Made by a program: the position numbers and the translations under genes
From: Clostridia bacterium
GTDB taxonomy: Bacteria > Bacillota > Clostridia > Christensenellales > UBA3700
Direction of reading: 5' to 3'
Assembly: GCA_029060025.1 (NCBI GenBank)
Contig: JAIDUV010000087.1
Coordinates: 1-41,549 of the forward strand
DNA length: 41,549 bases
Part shown: one piece after another, positions 25,377 through 35,826 of the stretch
Numbering within the stretch: position 1 is the first letter of the stretch
Layout: every line of letters starts with the position of its first letter
Notes under the pieces: model-generated
The model's database searches: none
What the model was told of the DNA's origin: nothing
What the model saw: only the letters and a program-made list of their open reading frames with translations

Positions 25377-25838
25377 ATGACAAAGGTCAAATGGCTGTGG
25401 AGCATTGCAATAGCGATGGGCATAGTATTGCTATATGCCTCGCTAAGCGCTTATTTTATAAAGATCGGAGAGTGGTACAACGCATTGATACTGCCCTCAA
25501 TTGCGCTTGCGCCAAAAGGTATGGCAATAGGCTGGAGCATTGCGTATATCGTCAATATCGCAATAATCGCCCGCCTTATTTACCATCGGAAACATACGAT
25601 AATTATATTACCGCTTGTCATACTTGGCATTTTGAATATAATTTGGTGTATGATATTCTTTGCTATTCACTCCCCAATTGCAAGTTTTGTAATATTGATA
25701 ATTGCGTGCGCGTTGATATTTGCAATATTCGTAATGACTATTCGCCGAGATACAATTGCTATGATACTTCTAGAGCCGCTATTCGCTTGGTACGTCTATC
25801 TTGCAATAGTCAATTATTATATCTTCGTCAACAATTAA
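25377..25838 (+). CDS. tspO: TspO/MBR family membrane protein
   Basis: 153 residues from the chosen ATG, with five hydrophobic segments as in TspO/peripheral benzodiazepine receptor proteins, which bind porphyrins and sterol-like ligands in the membrane. Family-like pieces are WYNALILPSIALAPKGMAIGWSIAYIV (compare WY..L.KP....P...F...W..LY), LNIIWCMIFF and the terminal YLAIVNYYIF. Conservation is weak and the usual Pro and Trp pattern is partly lost. The frame is open from 25281, but that part comes from the repeat; ATGs at 25335 and 25377 are both possible and neither has a ribosome site. Confidence 0.6.
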   Translation: MTKVKWLWSIAIAMGIVLLYASLSAYFIKIGEWYNALILPSIALAPKGMAIGWSIAYIVNIAIIARLIYHRKHTIIILPLVILGILNIIWCMIFFAIHSPIASFVILIIACALIFAIFVMTIRRDTIAMILLEPLFAWYVYLAIVNYYIFVNN

Positions 25839-25841
25839 AAG

Positions 25842-25890
25842 ATACCGACCAAACGAAAATGTCGTAATGCTCCATTTTGTCGGTATTTAT
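25842..25890 (+). terminator. Terminator after the TspO-like gene
   Basis: ATACCGAC (25842-25849) pairs with GTCGGTAT (25879-25886), extended by AAA/TTT, followed by TTATT. The 3' arm (GCTCCATTTTGTCGG) is part of a small repeat also seen at 33676-33697 after another gene. Confidence 0.6.
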
Positions 25891-25916
25891 TGATATGAAT
25901 ATGAAATAAAAGGATT

Positions 25917-25984
25917 AAATCTCTCCAATACGGTCGAAATGACATTATGATAGCAGCAAGGCCGCCGCTTACGCGACAGCCTTG
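25917..25984. terminator. Repeat unit and G/C-rich hairpin between convergent genes
   Basis: 25917-25944 is a truncated dispersed repeat (CTCTCCAATACGGTCGAAAT). 25957-25984 is a 12-bp stem (CAAGGC, then six pairs with two G-U on the minus strand) with a four-base loop. The hairpin may end transcripts of the Cys-rich gene, although a clear T run is lacking. Confidence 0.45.
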
Positions 25985-26025
25985 TTGTTTATCTTATGTA
26001 GTTCTGTAACAATTTGTACTATTCC

Positions 26026-26232
26026 TTATTTACAGCAGCAGCAAAGCGCTACGATAACCGGTATAATACAACTGCAATCACAGCCGCTCTTGCTTGAACC
26101 GCAGTTACCGCCGCAGCATCCGCAGCACATAAGCAAGATGATGAGCCATAAGCAGTTGCATCCGCAGCCGTTGTTAGCGTTTTCGGAATAGCATTGATTG
26201 TTTGCGCAACCGCAATCGTTAAAGTTCGTCAT
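26026..26232 (-). CDS. Cysteine-rich miniprotein
   Basis: 68 residues with 18 cysteines by my count, in CxC, CC, GCC and CCCC clusters around one hydrophobic stretch (LWLIILL). The in-frame ATG at 26247 overlaps the ribosome site; the ATG at 26232 follows GGAGG by eight bases and is the start. The pattern of Gly/Asn/Cys with a short hydrophobic core recalls small spore-coat or metal-binding peptides of Bacillota, but I do not recognise a named family. The leader contains a hairpin (GAAGG/CCTTC with GAGC/GCTC inside, 26255-26281). It is divergent from glyS. Confidence 0.7.
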   Translation of the reverse strand: MTNFNDCGCANNQCYSENANNGCGCNCLWLIILLMCCGCCGGNCGSSKSGCDCSCIIPVIVALCCCCK

Positions 26233-26324
26233 TACAATTTCCTCCATAGTTTTTGAAGGTCGGAGCGCTGCTCTTTCCTTCTAGTTCATAATAAGCAAAT
26301 TAAAATAAAAGTGTGACTATATAT

Positions 26325-26353
26325 TTGACATACTACAGCAAATTTATTAAAAT
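26325..26353 (+). promoter_or_regulatory. glyS promoter
   Basis: TTGACA (26325-26330), 17 bases, TAAAAT (26348-26353). The leader is about 90 bases and contains TCGCGT/ACGCGA and AGATA/TATCT pairings (26373-26406). It is too short for a T-box, and no specifier-like structure was seen. Confidence 0.7.
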
Positions 26354-26449
26354 AAAAACAATAATATATCGCGTACAATAGATAGGTATCTTCACGCTAA
26401 CGCGAGACGACTATACAAAAAATATGCGATCAAGGAGTAATTTTTTATT

Positions 26450-27838
26450 ATGGCAGAATTGACAATGGATAAACTCGTTGCGCTTTGCAAAGGCAGAGGC
26501 TTTATTTTTGCAGGCAGCGAAATTTACGGCGGATTGGCAAACACTTGGGACTACGGTCCTTTGGGCGTTGAACTTAAGAACAACGTCAAAAGAGCGTGGT
26601 GGAAAAAATTCGTACAGGAAAACACTCTCAACACCGGTCTTGACAGCGCAATACTTATGAATCCCAACGTATGGGTTGCGTCGGGTCACGTGGGCGGTTT
26701 TTCCGACCCGCTTATGGACTGCAAGAGTTGTAAGACGCGTCACAGAGCCGACAATCTTATCGAAGATTATATCGCGCGTAAAAAACTTGACTTGAGCATT
26801 GCTGGCTGGTCCAACGACAAAATGGAAAAATATATCGCCGACAACAAGATTGTCTGCCCCAACTGCGGCAAGTGCGACTTCACCGGCGTAAGACAATTCA
26901 ACCTTATGTTCAAGACTTTCCAAGGCGTGACAGAAGACACGACCAATACCGTATATCTCCGTCCGGAGACTGCGCAAGGTATCTTCGTCAACTTCCTCAA
27001 CGTGCAACGCACTAGCCGTATGAAAGTGCCATTTGGTATCGGTCAGATAGGCAAGTCGTTCAGAAATGAAATCACCCCGGGCAACTTTATATTCCGTGTG
27101 AGAGAATTTGAGCAAATGGAACTTGAGTTTTTCTGCAAACCCGGCACTGACCTAGAATGGTTTGGATATTGGAAAGAATTCTGCAAGAACTGGCTTTTAG
27201 GGCTTGGTATCAAAGAAGACAGACTGAAACTCCGCGACCACGATCCCGAAGAATTGTCGCACTACTCCAACGCAACGACTGACTTTGAATTCAAATTCCC
27301 ATTCGGTTGGGGCGAACTGTGGGGTATCGCAGACCGAACTGATTTTGACCTCAACGCTCACGCAAAAGTAAGCGGAAAGAACCTTGAATACACCGACCCT
27401 GTGACAAATGAAAAGTACGTACCTTACGTAATCGAGCCGTCGCTCGGTGTGGAAAGAATGGTGCTTGCTCTACTGTGCAACGCCTATGAAGAGCAAGAAC
27501 TTGAGGGCGGAGACAGCCGCGTGGTAATGCACTTCCACCCTGCAATTGCTCCTTATAAAGTAGCGGTATTGCCACTCCAAAAGAAAGCGCTTGGCGAAAA
27601 GAGTGAAGAACTGTATAGACAACTTTCCAAAAAATTCTCTGCTACCTACGACGAAACGGCTTCTATCGGCAAGAGATACCGTCGCCAAGATGAAATCGGC
27701 ACACCGTATTGCGTGACAGTCGATTTTGATACTTTGGAAGACAACTGCGTCACCGTAAGAGAAAGAGACAGTATGCAACAAGAGCGTATCTCAATTGACC
27801 AACTCAAAGAGTATCTCGCAAAGCGTATGGAATATTAA
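26450..27838 (+). CDS. glyS: Glycyl-tRNA synthetase, single-chain (dimeric) type
   Basis: 462-residue class II synthetase that charges tRNA-Gly. It is of the alpha-2 type (often called glyQS), not the two-subunit type. Seen are the N-terminal glycine pocket region ([20 protein letters not shown]), a zinc-like CPNCGKCDF site, the motif 2 region ([11 protein letters not shown] and [20 protein letters not shown]), motif 3 ([17 protein letters not shown]) and a C-terminal anticodon-binding domain (from about residue 365, [14 protein letters not shown]). AAGGAG lies 12 bases before the ATG. It is a single-gene unit. Confidence 0.96.
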   Translation: MAELTMDKLVALCKGRGFIFAGSEIYGGLANTWDYGPLGVELKNNVKRAWWKKFVQENTLNTGLDSAILMNPNVWVASGHVGGFSDPLMDCKSCKTRHRADNLIEDYIARKKLDLSIAGWSNDKMEKYIADNKIVCPNCGKCDFTGVRQFNLMFKTFQGVTEDTTNTVYLRPETAQGIFVNFLNVQRTSRMKVPFGIGQIGKSFRNEITPGNFIFRVREFEQMELEFFCKPGTDLEWFGYWKEFCKNWLLGLGIKEDRLKLRDHDPEELSHYSNATTDFEFKFPFGWGELWGIADRTDFDLNAHAKVSGKNLEYTDPVTNEKYVPYVIEPSLGVERMVLALLCNAYEEQELEGGDSRVVMHFHPAIAPYKVAVLPLQKKALGEKSEELYRQLSKKFSATYDETASIGKRYRRQDEIGTPYCVTVDFDTLEDNCVTVRERDSMQQERISIDQLKEYLAKRMEY

Positions 27839-27852
27839 AGATATAGTTATAA

Positions 27853-27934
27853 AAATTTCTCCACTACGGTCGAAATGACACTTTTATTTAATATGTAACA
27901 ACATAAGGAGTGCAATTAAGTTGCGCTCCTTTTT
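27853..27934 (+). terminator. Repeat unit and glyS terminator
   Basis: 27853-27881 is a short dispersed repeat (TTTCTCCACTACGGTCGAAA). 27905-27931 is an 11-bp stem AAGGAGTGCAA with TTGCGCTCCTT (one G-U), ending in TTTTT. No gene is seen from 27935 to 28144. Confidence 0.8.
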
Positions 27935-27999
27935 GCTTATTTTATTTGTCTGCCTTTCATTGTCAAAAGTAAATTTTATGTAATATAAAAAACTATATA

Positions 28000-28028
28000 T
28001 GGACAATTTGGCTTTATGTTGTTATAAT
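28000..28028 (+). promoter_or_regulatory. Promoter of the 59-residue membrane peptide
   Basis: TGGACA (28000-28005), 17 bases, TATAAT (28023-28028), about 110 bases before the ribosome site. Confidence 0.65.
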
Positions 28029-28144
28029 AAATTAAAGAATTAACATATGATTAGACAAAACAGAAATTGAAACCAATTTATATCAAATTACATCTACCTC
28101 GGTAGCATAAGAGTATATATCAATAATTAAGGAGTGGCAGCAAT

Positions 28145-28324
28145 ATGGAAAACAAAGAGTTGATAGAAGAATTAAAAAAGATAAAAGAGGAATTGCAAAA
28201 GAAAAACTTGCAAGAGCAAGACCGCAACAAAAAGTTACATTTCAAATTAACATTGCTGTGCGTACTGTCTTTCTTCTCTATGTTGCTTATAATGGTCAAC
28301 ATAATAATGCTGACTGTAGTCTAA
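28145..28324 (+). CDS. Small membrane peptide with coiled-coil head
   Basis: 59 residues. The N-terminal half is highly charged (ENKELIEELKKIKEELQKKN), typical of an amphipathic or coiled-coil helix. Residues 33-59 form one hydrophobic helix ending LTVV. AAGGAG lies ten bases before the ATG, and the gene has its own promoter and a strong terminator, so it is a real transcription unit. Similar single-helix peptides often act as membrane-tethered partners, but no partner is adjacent. Confidence 0.7.
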   Translation: MENKELIEELKKIKEELQKKNLQEQDRNKKLHFKLTLLCVLSFFSMLLIMVNIIMLTVV

Positions 28325-28345
28325 TCTAATAAATAAAAAAAGTAT

Positions 28346-28375
28346 AGGACGATCTTCTCAAGACCGTCCTTTTTT
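28346..28375. terminator. Bidirectional terminator between the small peptide gene and guaB
   Basis: Stem GGACG-A-TCTT with AAGA-C-CGTCC (28347-28369). A T run follows on the plus strand (28369-28375), and on the minus strand a run of seven T follows shortly after. Confidence 0.85.
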
Positions 28376-28394
28376 AATCTTATCTAATTTTTAA

Positions 28395-29907
<1,513 letters not shown>

Positions 29908-30030
29908 ACAAATTACTTGTCACTCAAAGAATTTTTGTTGCAAATAATAAAGATTTTCTTGCTTCACTTCGTTAAGGTCAAAATGCTGACATTATATGCA
30001 ATAATGACGATAGATTTTTACATTTTTGTC

Positions 30031-30059
30031 TTGAAATATTATTTAATATATGTTAAAAT
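30031..30059 (+). promoter_or_regulatory. Promoter of the GH3 glycosidase
   Basis: TTGAAA (30031-30036), 17 bases, TAAAAT (30054-30059). The ribosome site GGAGG follows about 30 bases later. Confidence 0.65.
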
Positions 30060-30098
30060 AAATACGTATGTAATATTTTTGACACTTTGGAGGCCAAA

Positions 30099-32711
30099 AT
30101 GATTGACGAAATTAAGACACTGATCACCAAAATGACTTTGGAAGAAAAAGCCGGGTTATGCTCCGGTTATGACTTCTGGAGCACAAAGCCTATAAAACGA
30201 CTTGGCGTGCCAAGTGTGATGATGGCAGACGGTCCTCACGGATTGAGAAAAGAAAACGACGACGACGTCAATCTCGGAATGAAGCAATCATTCCCCGCCA
30301 CGGCTTTCCCGCCCGCGGTCAACCTTGCCAGCACTTGGAACGTAAATATGGCTACCAAAATGGGCGAAGCGTTGGGTAAAGAATGTCTTGACCAAAACAT
30401 AAGCACGATTTTGGGACCTGGCACGAATATCAAGAGAAGCCCCCTTTGCGGACGCAACTTTGAGTACCTGTCGGAAGACCCATATCTTGCGGGAAAGATG
30501 TGCAAGAATTATATTGAAGGCGTGCAGTCAAATGACGTAGGTACTTCGCTCAAGCACTTTTGTGCCAACAATCAAGAAAAACGCAGAATGACAATCAACA
30601 GTATAGTCGACGAGCGTACGTTGAGAGAGATATACCTCCCCGCATTCGAGGAGGCTGTCAAGGCTCAACCAGACACCGTGATGTGCTCTTACAACAAACT
30701 CAACGGCGTATACCTGTCGGACAACAAACGTCTTCTCACGGATATATTGAGAGACGAGTGGGGCTTTAAAGGTATCGTAGTCAGTGACTGGAATGCGCTC
30801 AACAACCGTATTGAAGCAATCAAAGCGGGACTTGACCTTGAGATGCCAAGTTGCGGCGGCGCAACGGATAAGCAAATCGTCAAAGCCGTCAAGAGCGGCA
30901 AACTCGACGAAAAACAACTTGACAGCGTAGTAGAAAGATTGCTTGGATATATTATTAAGAGTTACTCTGCTCTTCAACCCGAATATAAGGCTGATTACGA
31001 TGCAGCGCACGAAGTGGCAAGAGAGATTGCAGAGCAATCATTCGTACTTATGAAAAACGACAACAACGTGTTGCCTATCGACGAAAACGAAGACGATATT
31101 GCTATCATTGGCGAACTTGCTCGCACGTTGCGTTATCAAGGCTCGGGTTCTTCAAGAATCAATCCATACAAACTCGTCAACTTCCTCGAGGCTATGGACG
31201 CCAACGGCAAGAAATATGAATTTGCTCCCGCGTATGATTTGGTGGGTGACAAACTCGACGAGAAACTCCTCGAAGAAGCAATTCAAGTGGCTAAAAAACA
31301 TAAAAAGGTATTCCTGTTCGTCGGACTTACGGATCAATACGAAAGCGAAAGTTACGACCGCAACCATACGTCAATACCAAAGAGCCACAGTGACCTTATC
31401 GAAGTAATGACTTCTATCAATCCAAATACCGTAGTCGTACTCTTTGGCGGCTCCCCAGTGACAATGCCTTGGATAAACAAAGTAAATACTATGCTCAACG
31501 CATATCTCCCTGGCGAGGCCGGCGGAGAGGCTCTGTATAACGTGCTCTTCGGCAAAGTCAACCCAAGCGGTAAACTTGCCGAGACATACCCAATAAAGGA
31601 AGAAGACAATATCGTCAGCAAATACTTCCCAATGGGACCAAAAAACGTAGAATACAGAGAAAGCATTTACGTGGGCTACAGATATTTTGACAGCGCTAAC
31701 AAAAACGTGCTCTTCCCATTCGGCTACGGTCTTTCGTATACCACCTTTGAGTACAGCGACTTGAAAATCGACGGTATGCAGGTATCTTATACCGTCACCA
31801 ACACAGGCAAAGTCGACGGATACGAAGTATGTCAGTTGTACGTCAGTGACCCAAATCCTGTCGTATTCAAAGCAAAGAAAGAACTCAAGGGCTTTGAAAA
31901 AGTATTTATCAAGGCTGGCGAAAGCGTCAGAGTCACGCATACGCTCGATTATAGATCCTTTGCTTTCTATAATACCGCCATCAACGAATGGTATGCGACA
32001 AACGGCGAATATAATATCCTGATTGGCGCGTCAAGCAGAGATATTAGACTGCAAGGCGTAATCGACGTCAAGTTCGACCAAGAAGAAAAGAAACTCCCCG
32101 ATTACAAGACCATCTGCCCTTGCTACTATGATATCGCGCATTGCGACGAAATTCCTTCCGAGCAATTTGCAAAACTATACGGCGGAGATATTCCTGTCAA
32201 TGCCGACACCAAGCGCGGTTATTTCGATTACAACACCACGATTGGCGAACTCAAAGTGTGCTTGATAGGCAAACTTATAGTCAAGGTTGCACCGTCAATA
32301 ATCAAAAGCCAAGTGCCAAATGCCGACATAACAACAATGATGATGCTCAAGCAAGGTATGGAAGAAATGCCGCTTAGAGGTCTCGTCGGTATATCTTCGG
32401 GACTTATCCACACTTCCCTTATCGACGGTATGCTTATGTGGGGCAACAAAAAATATTTCAGAGGTATCTTTAAGTTGCTTGGCGGAGTATTCGGCACGTT
32501 GGGTCATATATTAAATAAAAATGCAATGGAAAAACGCAGAAAAGAGGGCAAAGCCGTAATGGTCAACGACGTAATCAAAGAAATCAAGCAAAACGAAAAA
32601 GAGAGAAAAGCCCTTGAAAAAGAAAAGACAAAACTTGCCAATAAAGAAACCAAAATGATTGAGAAAAACGAAAAGCGCGAAGAAAAATTGGCAAAAAAAT
32701 CTGCAAAATAA
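30099..32711 (+). CDS. Glycoside hydrolase family 3 beta-glucosidase-like enzyme with C-terminal extension
   Basis: 870 residues, no signal peptide, so cytoplasmic. GH3 layout: a (beta/alpha)8 domain with GDGPHGLR-type substrate loop, KHFCANNQE and the nucleophile Asp230 in GIVVSDWNA; then an alpha/beta sandwich (VLFGGSPVTMPWI, LNAYLPGEAGGEAL) and a fibronectin-III-like domain (FGYGLSYTTFEYSDLK to about residue 660). Members hydrolyse beta-glucosides or related sugars. About 200 residues beyond the Fn3 domain are unusual: a domain with hydrophobic stretches and a Lys/Glu-rich helical tail at the end. GGAGG is six bases before the ATG at 30099; the upstream TTG is not used. It stands alone, apart from malQ 1.4 kb away. 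Confidence 0.93.
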   Translation: MIDEIKTLITKMTLEEKAGLCSGYDFWSTKPIKRLGVPSVMMADGPHGLRKENDDDVNLGMKQSFPATAFPPAVNLASTWNVNMATKMGEALGKECLDQNISTILGPGTNIKRSPLCGRNFEYLSEDPYLAGKMCKNYIEGVQSNDVGTSLKHFCANNQEKRRMTINSIVDERTLREIYLPAFEEAVKAQPDTVMCSYNKLNGVYLSDNKRLLTDILRDEWGFKGIVVSDWNALNNRIEAIKAGLDLEMPSCGGATDKQIVKAVKSGKLDEKQLDSVVERLLGYIIKSYSALQPEYKADYDAAHEVAREIAEQSFVLMKNDNNVLPIDENEDDIAIIGELARTLRYQGSGSSRINPYKLVNFLEAMDANGKKYEFAPAYDLVGDKLDEKLLEEAIQVAKKHKKVFLFVGLTDQYESESYDRNHTSIPKSHSDLIEVMTSINPNTVVVLFGGSPVTMPWINKVNTMLNAYLPGEAGGEALYNVLFGKVNPSGKLAETYPIKEEDNIVSKYFPMGPKNVEYRESIYVGYRYFDSANKNVLFPFGYGLSYTTFEYSDLKIDGMQVSYTVTNTGKVDGYEVCQLYVSDPNPVVFKAKKELKGFEKVFIKAGESVRVTHTLDYRSFAFYNTAINEWYATNGEYNILIGASSRDIRLQGVIDVKFDQEEKKLPDYKTICPCYYDIAHCDEIPSEQFAKLYGGDIPVNADTKRGYFDYNTTIGELKVCLIGKLIVKVAPSIIKSQVPNADITTMMMLKQGMEEMPLRGLVGISSGLIHTSLIDGMLMWGNKKYFRGIFKLLGGVFGTLGHILNKNAMEKRRKEGKAVMVNDVIKEIKQNEKERKALEKEKTKLANKETKMIEKNEKREEKLAKKSAK

Positions 32712-32728
32712 ATCAAAGTAAATTTACG

Positions 32729-32752
32729 AAAGCGGGAGTAAATCCCGCTTTT
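32729..32752 (+). terminator. Terminator after the GH3 gene
   Basis: Stem AAAGCGGGA with TCCCGCTTT, loop GTAAA, then TATTATAC. Confidence 0.85.
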
Positions 32753-32763
32753 ATTATACTATG

Positions 32764-32856
32764 AAACCTTTCGACTTCGCTATGCTCCGCTCAAGGTGAC
32801 GTTGGAGTGTATGTCATTTCGACCAGAGCGTAGCGTCGTGGAGAAATCTCTATCAG
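32764..32856. repeat. Dispersed palindromic repeats, two units in opposite orientation
   Basis: CTTTCGACTTCGCTATGCTC (from 32766) and, inverted, GTCATTTCGACCAGAGCG followed by GTGGAGAAATCTC (32814-32850). Confidence 0.75.
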
Positions 32857-32964
32857 GTTATTTACAAGGATAAATATTTATACATTTTACATTGCAAAAC
32901 GCTATTTGTCATATTCTGCAACTTGTCCTCATAATATTTAATATCAAATTATATTGGAGGATAT

Positions 32965-33663
32965 ATGAAAAAGTTTTTTAAGGCAATCATACCTATTGCA
33001 ATTCTGGCGGTAATTATCGTAGCGTGCGTAGGTTGCGCAGAACAAAAGACAAATCTCGAAAAACTATCCGAGCATACGAGTTATATGCAAAATGCTCTCT
33101 ACACCGCCTCAGACGACAACTTTGACGTCTCACTGAGCATAATAATGCAAGAAGAACATTTCATTGCCGACGGCAAGACTGACAAAGTAATGAACGTAAG
33201 CACTTTGACGCTTACACCGCATAACGTAGATACTCTGTCCAATACCTATGAATACACTCTTAAGGGCAGCAAGTCTAGCGCTACAGGAAGTATATCAAAA
33301 AACAAATTGGGAATAAATCTTGCTTGCAAAATTGAGAATATAGCCGACCTTGGCGACCTCGAGAGCCTTACTCTCACCCTTGACGAAACAAGTCTTGAAT
33401 ATTCTCTATCAAATATATGCCCTACAGAATGTAGCGCGGAAAACGCTCTTGAGATAGCATATAATCACTATCAAGAAAAGATAGACGCGTCACTTGCCGA
33501 TAATTCTTTTGACAGAGAATGTTACGTCAAACTTATGACACAAACCGAAGAAGACGGCAAATATTTTTGGTACGTATCTTTTATTAAAAATAAGGGAGAT
33601 TACTGGTCTGTTATCGTCGACCCGCAGACTAAAGAAGTAGTCAACGCAAGAGAAAGTAAGTAG
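32965..33663 (+). CDS. Lipoprotein with C-terminal PepSY-like domain
   Basis: 232 residues. GGAGG stands just before the ATG. The signal peptide ends in Ile-Val-Ala-Cys21 (Cys24 is a second candidate), so it is probably a membrane-anchored lipoprotein facing outside. The middle part is beta-rich. The C-terminal 35 residues (KYFWYVSFIKNKGDYWSVIVD, then PQTKEVV) resemble the end of PepSY domains, often found in protease inhibitors or wall-associated proteins. No specific function can be assigned. It has no operon partner. Confidence 0.75.
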   Translation: MKKFFKAIIPIAILAVIIVACVGCAEQKTNLEKLSEHTSYMQNALYTASDDNFDVSLSIIMQEEHFIADGKTDKVMNVSTLTLTPHNVDTLSNTYEYTLKGSKSSATGSISKNKLGINLACKIENIADLGDLESLTLTLDETSLEYSLSNICPTECSAENALEIAYNHYQEKIDASLADNSFDRECYVKLMTQTEEDGKYFWYVSFIKNKGDYWSVIVDPQTKEVVNARESK

Positions 33664-33672
33664 ACATAACGC

Positions 33673-33770
33673 AAGGCTCCATTTTGTCAGTACTTATTAA
33701 GTGGATTAGACCTCTCGACTGCGCTCGATGTGACATTATAAATATGTCATTCTGAGCATAGTTGTGAGGA
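33673..33770. repeat. Small GCTCCATTTTGTC repeat and dispersed palindromic units
   Basis: 33673-33700 repeats the sequence found at 25868-25892 after the TspO-like gene. 33711-33736 (ACCTCTCGACTGCGCTCGAT) and 33756-33770 are dispersed repeat units. Confidence 0.6.
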
Positions 33771-33916
33771 AGCGAAGTATAATGTAATTGAAAAAATACA
33801 CCATTTCGCAATAAGTCAGTAAATGTATACTTTTTTGGAATTGTGAAAAATCGGCATTAAATTAGAATTTTAATTGTATAAATTTAAACAACACGCAACA
33901 TTGCTTGCGTGTTGTT
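33771..33916 (+). repeat. Decayed half of an inverton with its terminator
   Basis: Matches the right half of inverton 2: GCGAAGTATAATGTAATTG, then an altered right repeat GTCAGTAAATGTATAC (one base off; 33815-33830), the same right flank, and the hairpin AACAACACGCAA/TTGCGTGTTGTT (33887-33916), here followed by TTTAAT. The left inverted repeat and -35 box are missing, replaced by a dispersed repeat unit. It cannot invert. The hairpin keeps pairing although its sequence differs from the other copies. Confidence 0.75.
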
Positions 33917-33929
33917 TTTAATAGGTGTG

Positions 33930-34140
33930 AGATATTGATGCTCGCTATGCCGTCGCTACGCTCATTACGACTTTCTTCATTTCGCTCAATATGACGTCAC
34001 ACATCTGTCACCTCGAGCATAGTCGAGAGGTCTCTAACCGATTATTATACTATTGAGATTTCTCGACTTCGCTCGTAAGGAACGAAGTGACGGCATAGCG
34101 AGCAAGCAGATGCGTCTCGTGTGAGCGTCAATGACATCTA
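33930..34140. repeat. Dispersed palindromic repeats, composite block
   Basis: A series of diverged units. The last part (34051-34136) is the same composite block as 13861-14003 and 17028-17120. It reaches to the stop codon of malQ. No gene is seen in 33664-34142. Confidence 0.75.
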
Positions 34141-34142
34141 CT

Positions 34143-35606
34143 TTATTCTTTAATACGGTACGCTGTCAACTCTTTTATTTTTACTCTCAACTTGACAGTA
34201 TCGTATTTGTCATTAAGACTCCAAGTCCAATTGTCCCCAGTGGTCGACGGCGCATTGATACGCCCCTCTTCTTTTATACCCATATAATCTGCCATTGGGA
34301 TAATTACTCGCTCTGCCTTTGTTGACATAGCGGTACGTATCAGACAATGAGTATCGCTCTCGCCTTTCTTTGGCTTGCAGGTCTTTTTGAATAAACTTCT
34401 CTCTTGTTTGTCAATGCTATCAAACCATTGCGGAGTCGTCATATTATCGTGTGTGCCGGTATATACCACGCAGTTGGACGACTTGATATTCTTTGGCAAA
34501 TAATCGCTATTCTCGTCACCAAATGCAAATTGCAAGACTTTCATTCCGGGATAGCCTGTCTTCTTGAGAAGTTGACGGACGGACGGCGTAATCACGCCCA
34601 GATCTTCGGCAATGATCTTTGCGCCAGGCAGATGTTTGTCAAGTTCTTTAAAAAGACTTATGCCAACGCCTTTGCGCCACTCGCCCACCTTGGCAGTTTG
34701 ACATTCCCTGTCTACGACGTAATAAGCCTCAAAGCCTCGGAAGTGATCTATACGTATTACGTCATAGAGTTTGTACGCGATGGTAAGTCTATCTATCCAC
34801 CACTGATATTTTTCTCTTTTCATCTTTTGCCAATCGTATATCGGATTGCCCCAAAGTTGACCGTCTGCGGAAAACGCGTCGGGCGGAACTCCTGCGACAA
34901 CCGTGGGCTCTAGGTCTTTGTCCAAAAGATAATTCTTGGGTTTTGACCAAACGTCCACGCTATCGTAAGCAACGTATATAGGCATATCTCCCACAATCTC
35001 TATACCCTTTGAATTGGCGTACGCCTTGACTTTGGCGTATTGCGAATAGAACTCGTATTGAACGAACTTCCAAAATTCAATACTTCCCGCATATTTTATT
35101 TGCAACTTCTTCAAATTCAATCGGTATTTTTCGTCTTTTCCCCAACTGCTCCAAGAAGAATTGTTGTGATATTCCTTTATCGACATAAAAAGCGCGTAAT
35201 CGTCAAGCCAAAAAGCATTGTCTCGCTTGAACTCAACATATTCGCTTTGGTTTATGTCAAAAAGTTCAAAAGCCTTTTTAAGCAAAAATAACCTGCTCTC
35301 AAAAAGATATCCGTAATCTACTCTTAGAGCCTTACTCTGATAGCCTTTTGCATAAGCCTTGTCAAGTAATCCTTCTTCAACAAGAGTGTCTATGTCGATA
35401 AAATAATGATTTCCCGCAAACGCGGACGGAGACTGATAGGGCGAATCACCGTAAATCGTCGGATTGAGCGGCAGAACCTGCCAATAATTTTGATTACATT
35501 CTTTCAAAAAATCCACAAATGCAAACGCGCTTTTGCCAAGCGTACCTATGCCGTACTTGCTGGGCAATGAAAATATCGGCAATAATATCCCTGCTTTTTT
35601 CTCCAT
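34143..35606 (-). CDS. malQ: 4-alpha-glucanotransferase (amylomaltase)
   Basis: 487 residues of glycoside hydrolase family 77, which transfer alpha-1,4-glucan segments and release glucose in maltodextrin or glycogen use. Family motifs seen are GIGTLGKSAFAFVDFL, YWQVLPLNPT, GDSPYQSPSAFAGN and GDMPIYVAYDSVDVW. The nucleophile Asp lies in IRIDHFRGFEAYY, the acid/base Glu in IIAEDLGVI and the third Asp in YTGTHDNMTT. Length and catalytic residues are normal. AGGAAG precedes the ATG. It is cytoplasmic, with no sugar transport genes nearby. Confidence 0.96.
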   Translation of the reverse strand: MEKKAGILLPIFSLPSKYGIGTLGKSAFAFVDFLKECNQNYWQVLPLNPTIYGDSPYQSPSAFAGNHYFIDIDTLVEEGLLDKAYAKGYQSKALRVDYGYLFESRLFLLKKAFELFDINQSEYVEFKRDNAFWLDDYALFMSIKEYHNNSSWSSWGKDEKYRLNLKKLQIKYAGSIEFWKFVQYEFYSQYAKVKAYANSKGIEIVGDMPIYVAYDSVDVWSKPKNYLLDKDLEPTVVAGVPPDAFSADGQLWGNPIYDWQKMKREKYQWWIDRLTIAYKLYDVIRIDHFRGFEAYYVVDRECQTAKVGEWRKGVGISLFKELDKHLPGAKIIAEDLGVITPSVRQLLKKTGYPGMKVLQFAFGDENSDYLPKNIKSSNCVVYTGTHDNMTTPQWFDSIDKQERSLFKKTCKPKKGESDTHCLIRTAMSTKAERVIIPMADYMGIKEEGRINAPSTTGDNWTWSLNDKYDTVKLRVKIKELTAYRIKE

Positions 35607-35730
35607 AACACTTCCTATATTTATATAAATATATATATCAATATAATATAAACGATATTTAATCTATGGATTTATTATAATACATATCTGCACCATTTGC
35701 AATACAAGAGCGCCGTCTTGCGAGAATTTA

Positions 35731-35759
35731 TTGCTTTTGGAATTAAATACTGATATAAT
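35731..35759 (+). promoter_or_regulatory. Promoter of the rRNA methyltransferase gene
   Basis: TTGCTT (35731-35736), 17 bases, TATAAT (35754-35759); AAAGGAG follows at 35814-35820. Confidence 0.65.
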
Positions 35760-35826
35760 AATATAAAATTACTTTGCCAAGAGCAAAATATAACTTATCC
35801 CTTGCGGATAACAAAGGAGCAAGCAA

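Noticed and set aside
26354-26449. T-box riboswitch before glyS
   Set aside because: Leader of about 90 bases is too short and lacks the T-box and specifier patterns.
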